64,000 nt of DNA, from positions 62,001-126,000 of the forward strand of contig JAPEVF010000023.1 in assembly GCA_029747585.1 (NCBI GenBank). The letters run 5' to 3'. Positions 62,788 to 64,000 of the stretch are shown in pieces. Numbering within the stretch: the first letter of the stretch is position 1; the number at the start of each line of letters is the position of its first letter. The position numbers and the translations under genes are program-made. Under the pieces are notes generated by a model that was not told where the DNA came from, did not search any database, and was given only the letters and a program-made list of their open reading frames with translations. This DNA is from Pleurotus djamor. Lineage: Eukaryota; Basidiomycota; Agaricomycetes; Agaricales; Pleurotaceae.

Positions 62788-63718
62788 TTATACTTTGTAC
62801 CTTCTCCCTGTCTTGGTGAAGAAGGTCTGGAGTACGTAGACTTGGAATCTGAGAAACACACGATGAGAATGAGTTGGATGCGACCAAAGGAGCGTGGGGT
62901 ATACTTACACAGCCATCCCAACAACCGCAAAACTCTCTATCAAGGCATACCAGAAAAGGCGACTAAGAGAAGGAAGGTTTGAATAGGCCTCAGGAAAGGG
63001 GAATGACATCAACGTACTTTATCGTAGACTTGACGATGGAGAAGCCACGGTTTTCGCGTGTGTGGAAGCTAAGGGACGGAAAATGAGAATCTACCCTACC
63101 CGAAGATGAGTTAGGTAGACACGTACTATTTTTGCGTGCGTTTGATATTTTGTAGCATTCCGTTCAGACGAAATATGCTCTCCTCCAAGGCGCTCGTCTG
63201 CTCCGAAATCTGTCCAGGCTTAGCAGGTGCCTCGCGTCTTGGCTCGCTCTCCACCATGATATCGAAGTCGACCAGCTTCTCCGTGAGGGTTGACATATCG
63301 TTTTCGAAGCAGAAAGAGTATTCTCCGACAGTGTTTGCGGTGAGTACGTAGTCCCCTTGTCTTTCCCGTGTGCCATCAAGGAGGACTTTGTCGTTTGGAT
63401 CCTTCACTTCAAAGTCAATGTCGAACGAACCACCGGATTGGACCTGAGAGCAAAGATATCCATTTGAGCGACCTTGTAGTATTCGGTAGCCAAAGCACTA
63501 ACAGCAAAGTAAAACTATTCGAAGACCAGTAATGAGATGGCATGCACAACGGAATGGGGAAGAACACGTACTCCAATCTTCTCGCCAGCCTTGTCGACAT
63601 CGGCAAAGAAGCACAAGCGTTCGTTGGCGCTTATGGCTGTAGTGAGTGCAGCAGCCTGGACGTGGGCAGCATAAGAGAGGAAATAGAAAACCGAGACCAA
63701 GACGTGGAGAAGAAACAT
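62788..63718 (-). CDS. p24 (emp24/GOLD) family cargo receptor
   Basis: Single-pass membrane protein cycling between ER and Golgi in COPII/COPI vesicles. It starts MFLLHVLVSVFYFLSYAAHV, a signal peptide, then LTTAISANERLCFFADVDKAGEKIG. The GOLD domain continues SGGSFDIDFEVKDPNDKVLLDG and VGEYSFCFENDMSTLTEKLVDFD. A helical stem follows (SALEESIFRLNGMLQNIKRTQ, RTRENRGFSIVKSTI). The membrane anchor is WYALIESFAVVGMAVFQVYVL, joined across the last intron, and the tail FFTKTGRRYKV has the diphenylalanine and basic residues used for coat binding. Stop at 62788. Which p24 subclass this represents is not certain. It is divergent from the partial gene at the right edge, with 178 bases between them. Confidence 0.9.
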
Positions 63719-63896
63719 TATTGACGCTGGGCTGGCGGCCTCAGTCGTGTCAATCGAGCCCGTCGCTTCGGCCGGCGTCGGGATTTGAAGCGGAGCCTCA
63801 AATGCAGAAACAAATACCAGGGTTGCGGGAGCGAGGACTTACCTCCCAGTTTCTCTTCTCTTTCCTTCCACCATCACGCCCTCCTCTTTGCTCGAT

Positions 63897-64000
63897 ATGT
63901 CGTCTGCTCAATTGTATGAGTAAGTCTTCGAGAGAGTCTTAGGCCTTGCTGATAGACAGGATCTCCTCTTCCAGCCAATCTTTTGAATCTTCTTCGTACG
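63897..64000 (+). CDS. 5' end of an unidentified gene (partial)
   Basis: ATG 63897 reads SSAQLYD across an intron (donor GTAAGT, acceptor TTCCAG at about 63974), continuing QSFESSSY at the window edge. Only about 15 codons are visible, too few to identify. The pairing with the p24 gene in a 178-base divergent promoter and the good splice signals make it a real gene. The rest is outside the window. Confidence 0.55.

Overview
This is a nuclear contig from a basidiomycete fungus, most likely an Agaricomycete. Genes are split by many introns of about 50-60 bases with GT-AG ends, and exons join in phase to give conserved fungal and eukaryotic proteins. Lineage cues are a TRI5-like sesquiterpene synthase, a MYND/ankyrin protein, an F-box-like/nucleotidyltransferase-like protein and a family 6 cellobiohydrolase, which together fit a plant-litter or wood saprotroph. 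I recognise no virus, transposon, tRNA, rRNA or CRISPR.

Left part (0-23.4 kb): AP-1 gamma-adaptin and the U2 snRNP protein SF3B1 (both +), a small secreted Gly/Ala repeat protein whose start codon is split by an intron, an ankyrin/MYND protein, then on the minus strand a forkhead regulator and DNA ligase IV. A + strand F-box-like gene follows, then a GH6 cellobiohydrolase without a cellulose-binding module and ARPC2 of the Arp2/3 complex (both -).

Middle part (24-53.4 kb): a TRI5-like terpene synthase broken by a 7-bp tandem duplication, an MFS transporter and a flavin-reductase-like gene lie in a row on the + strand between ARPC2 and POL1, and could be a small decayed metabolite locus. Next come DNA polymerase alpha (-), a type II membrane glycosyltransferase-like protein and a RIB2-type deaminase (+). 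A long minus-strand run follows: a Gin4/Hsl1-type kinase, an L-lactate dehydrogenase-like enzyme, a coiled-coil protein, a dienelactone hydrolase, an Sds3-like protein, the ribosome-biogenesis factor Mak21/Noc1 and a KDM4-type histone demethylase.

Right part (53.4-64 kb) is gene-poor. About 2.7 kb and 3.1 kb without convincing genes flank a C2H2 zinc-finger regulator and an FAD-dependent monooxygenase. The window ends with a p24 cargo receptor (-) and the first codons of a divergent + strand gene.

Points that affect gene models: at least four introns appear to use GC-AG ends; four of the seven N characters behave as spurious extra bases beside homopolymers and break reading frames unless skipped; and the FAD monooxygenase and ARPC2 each show a one-base discrepancy. 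Housekeeping genes (splicing, replication, end joining, vesicle coats, actin nucleation, ribosome assembly, chromatin) dominate. Accessory content is limited to the secreted protein, the GH6, the terpene-synthase locus and the zinc-finger/monooxygenase island.
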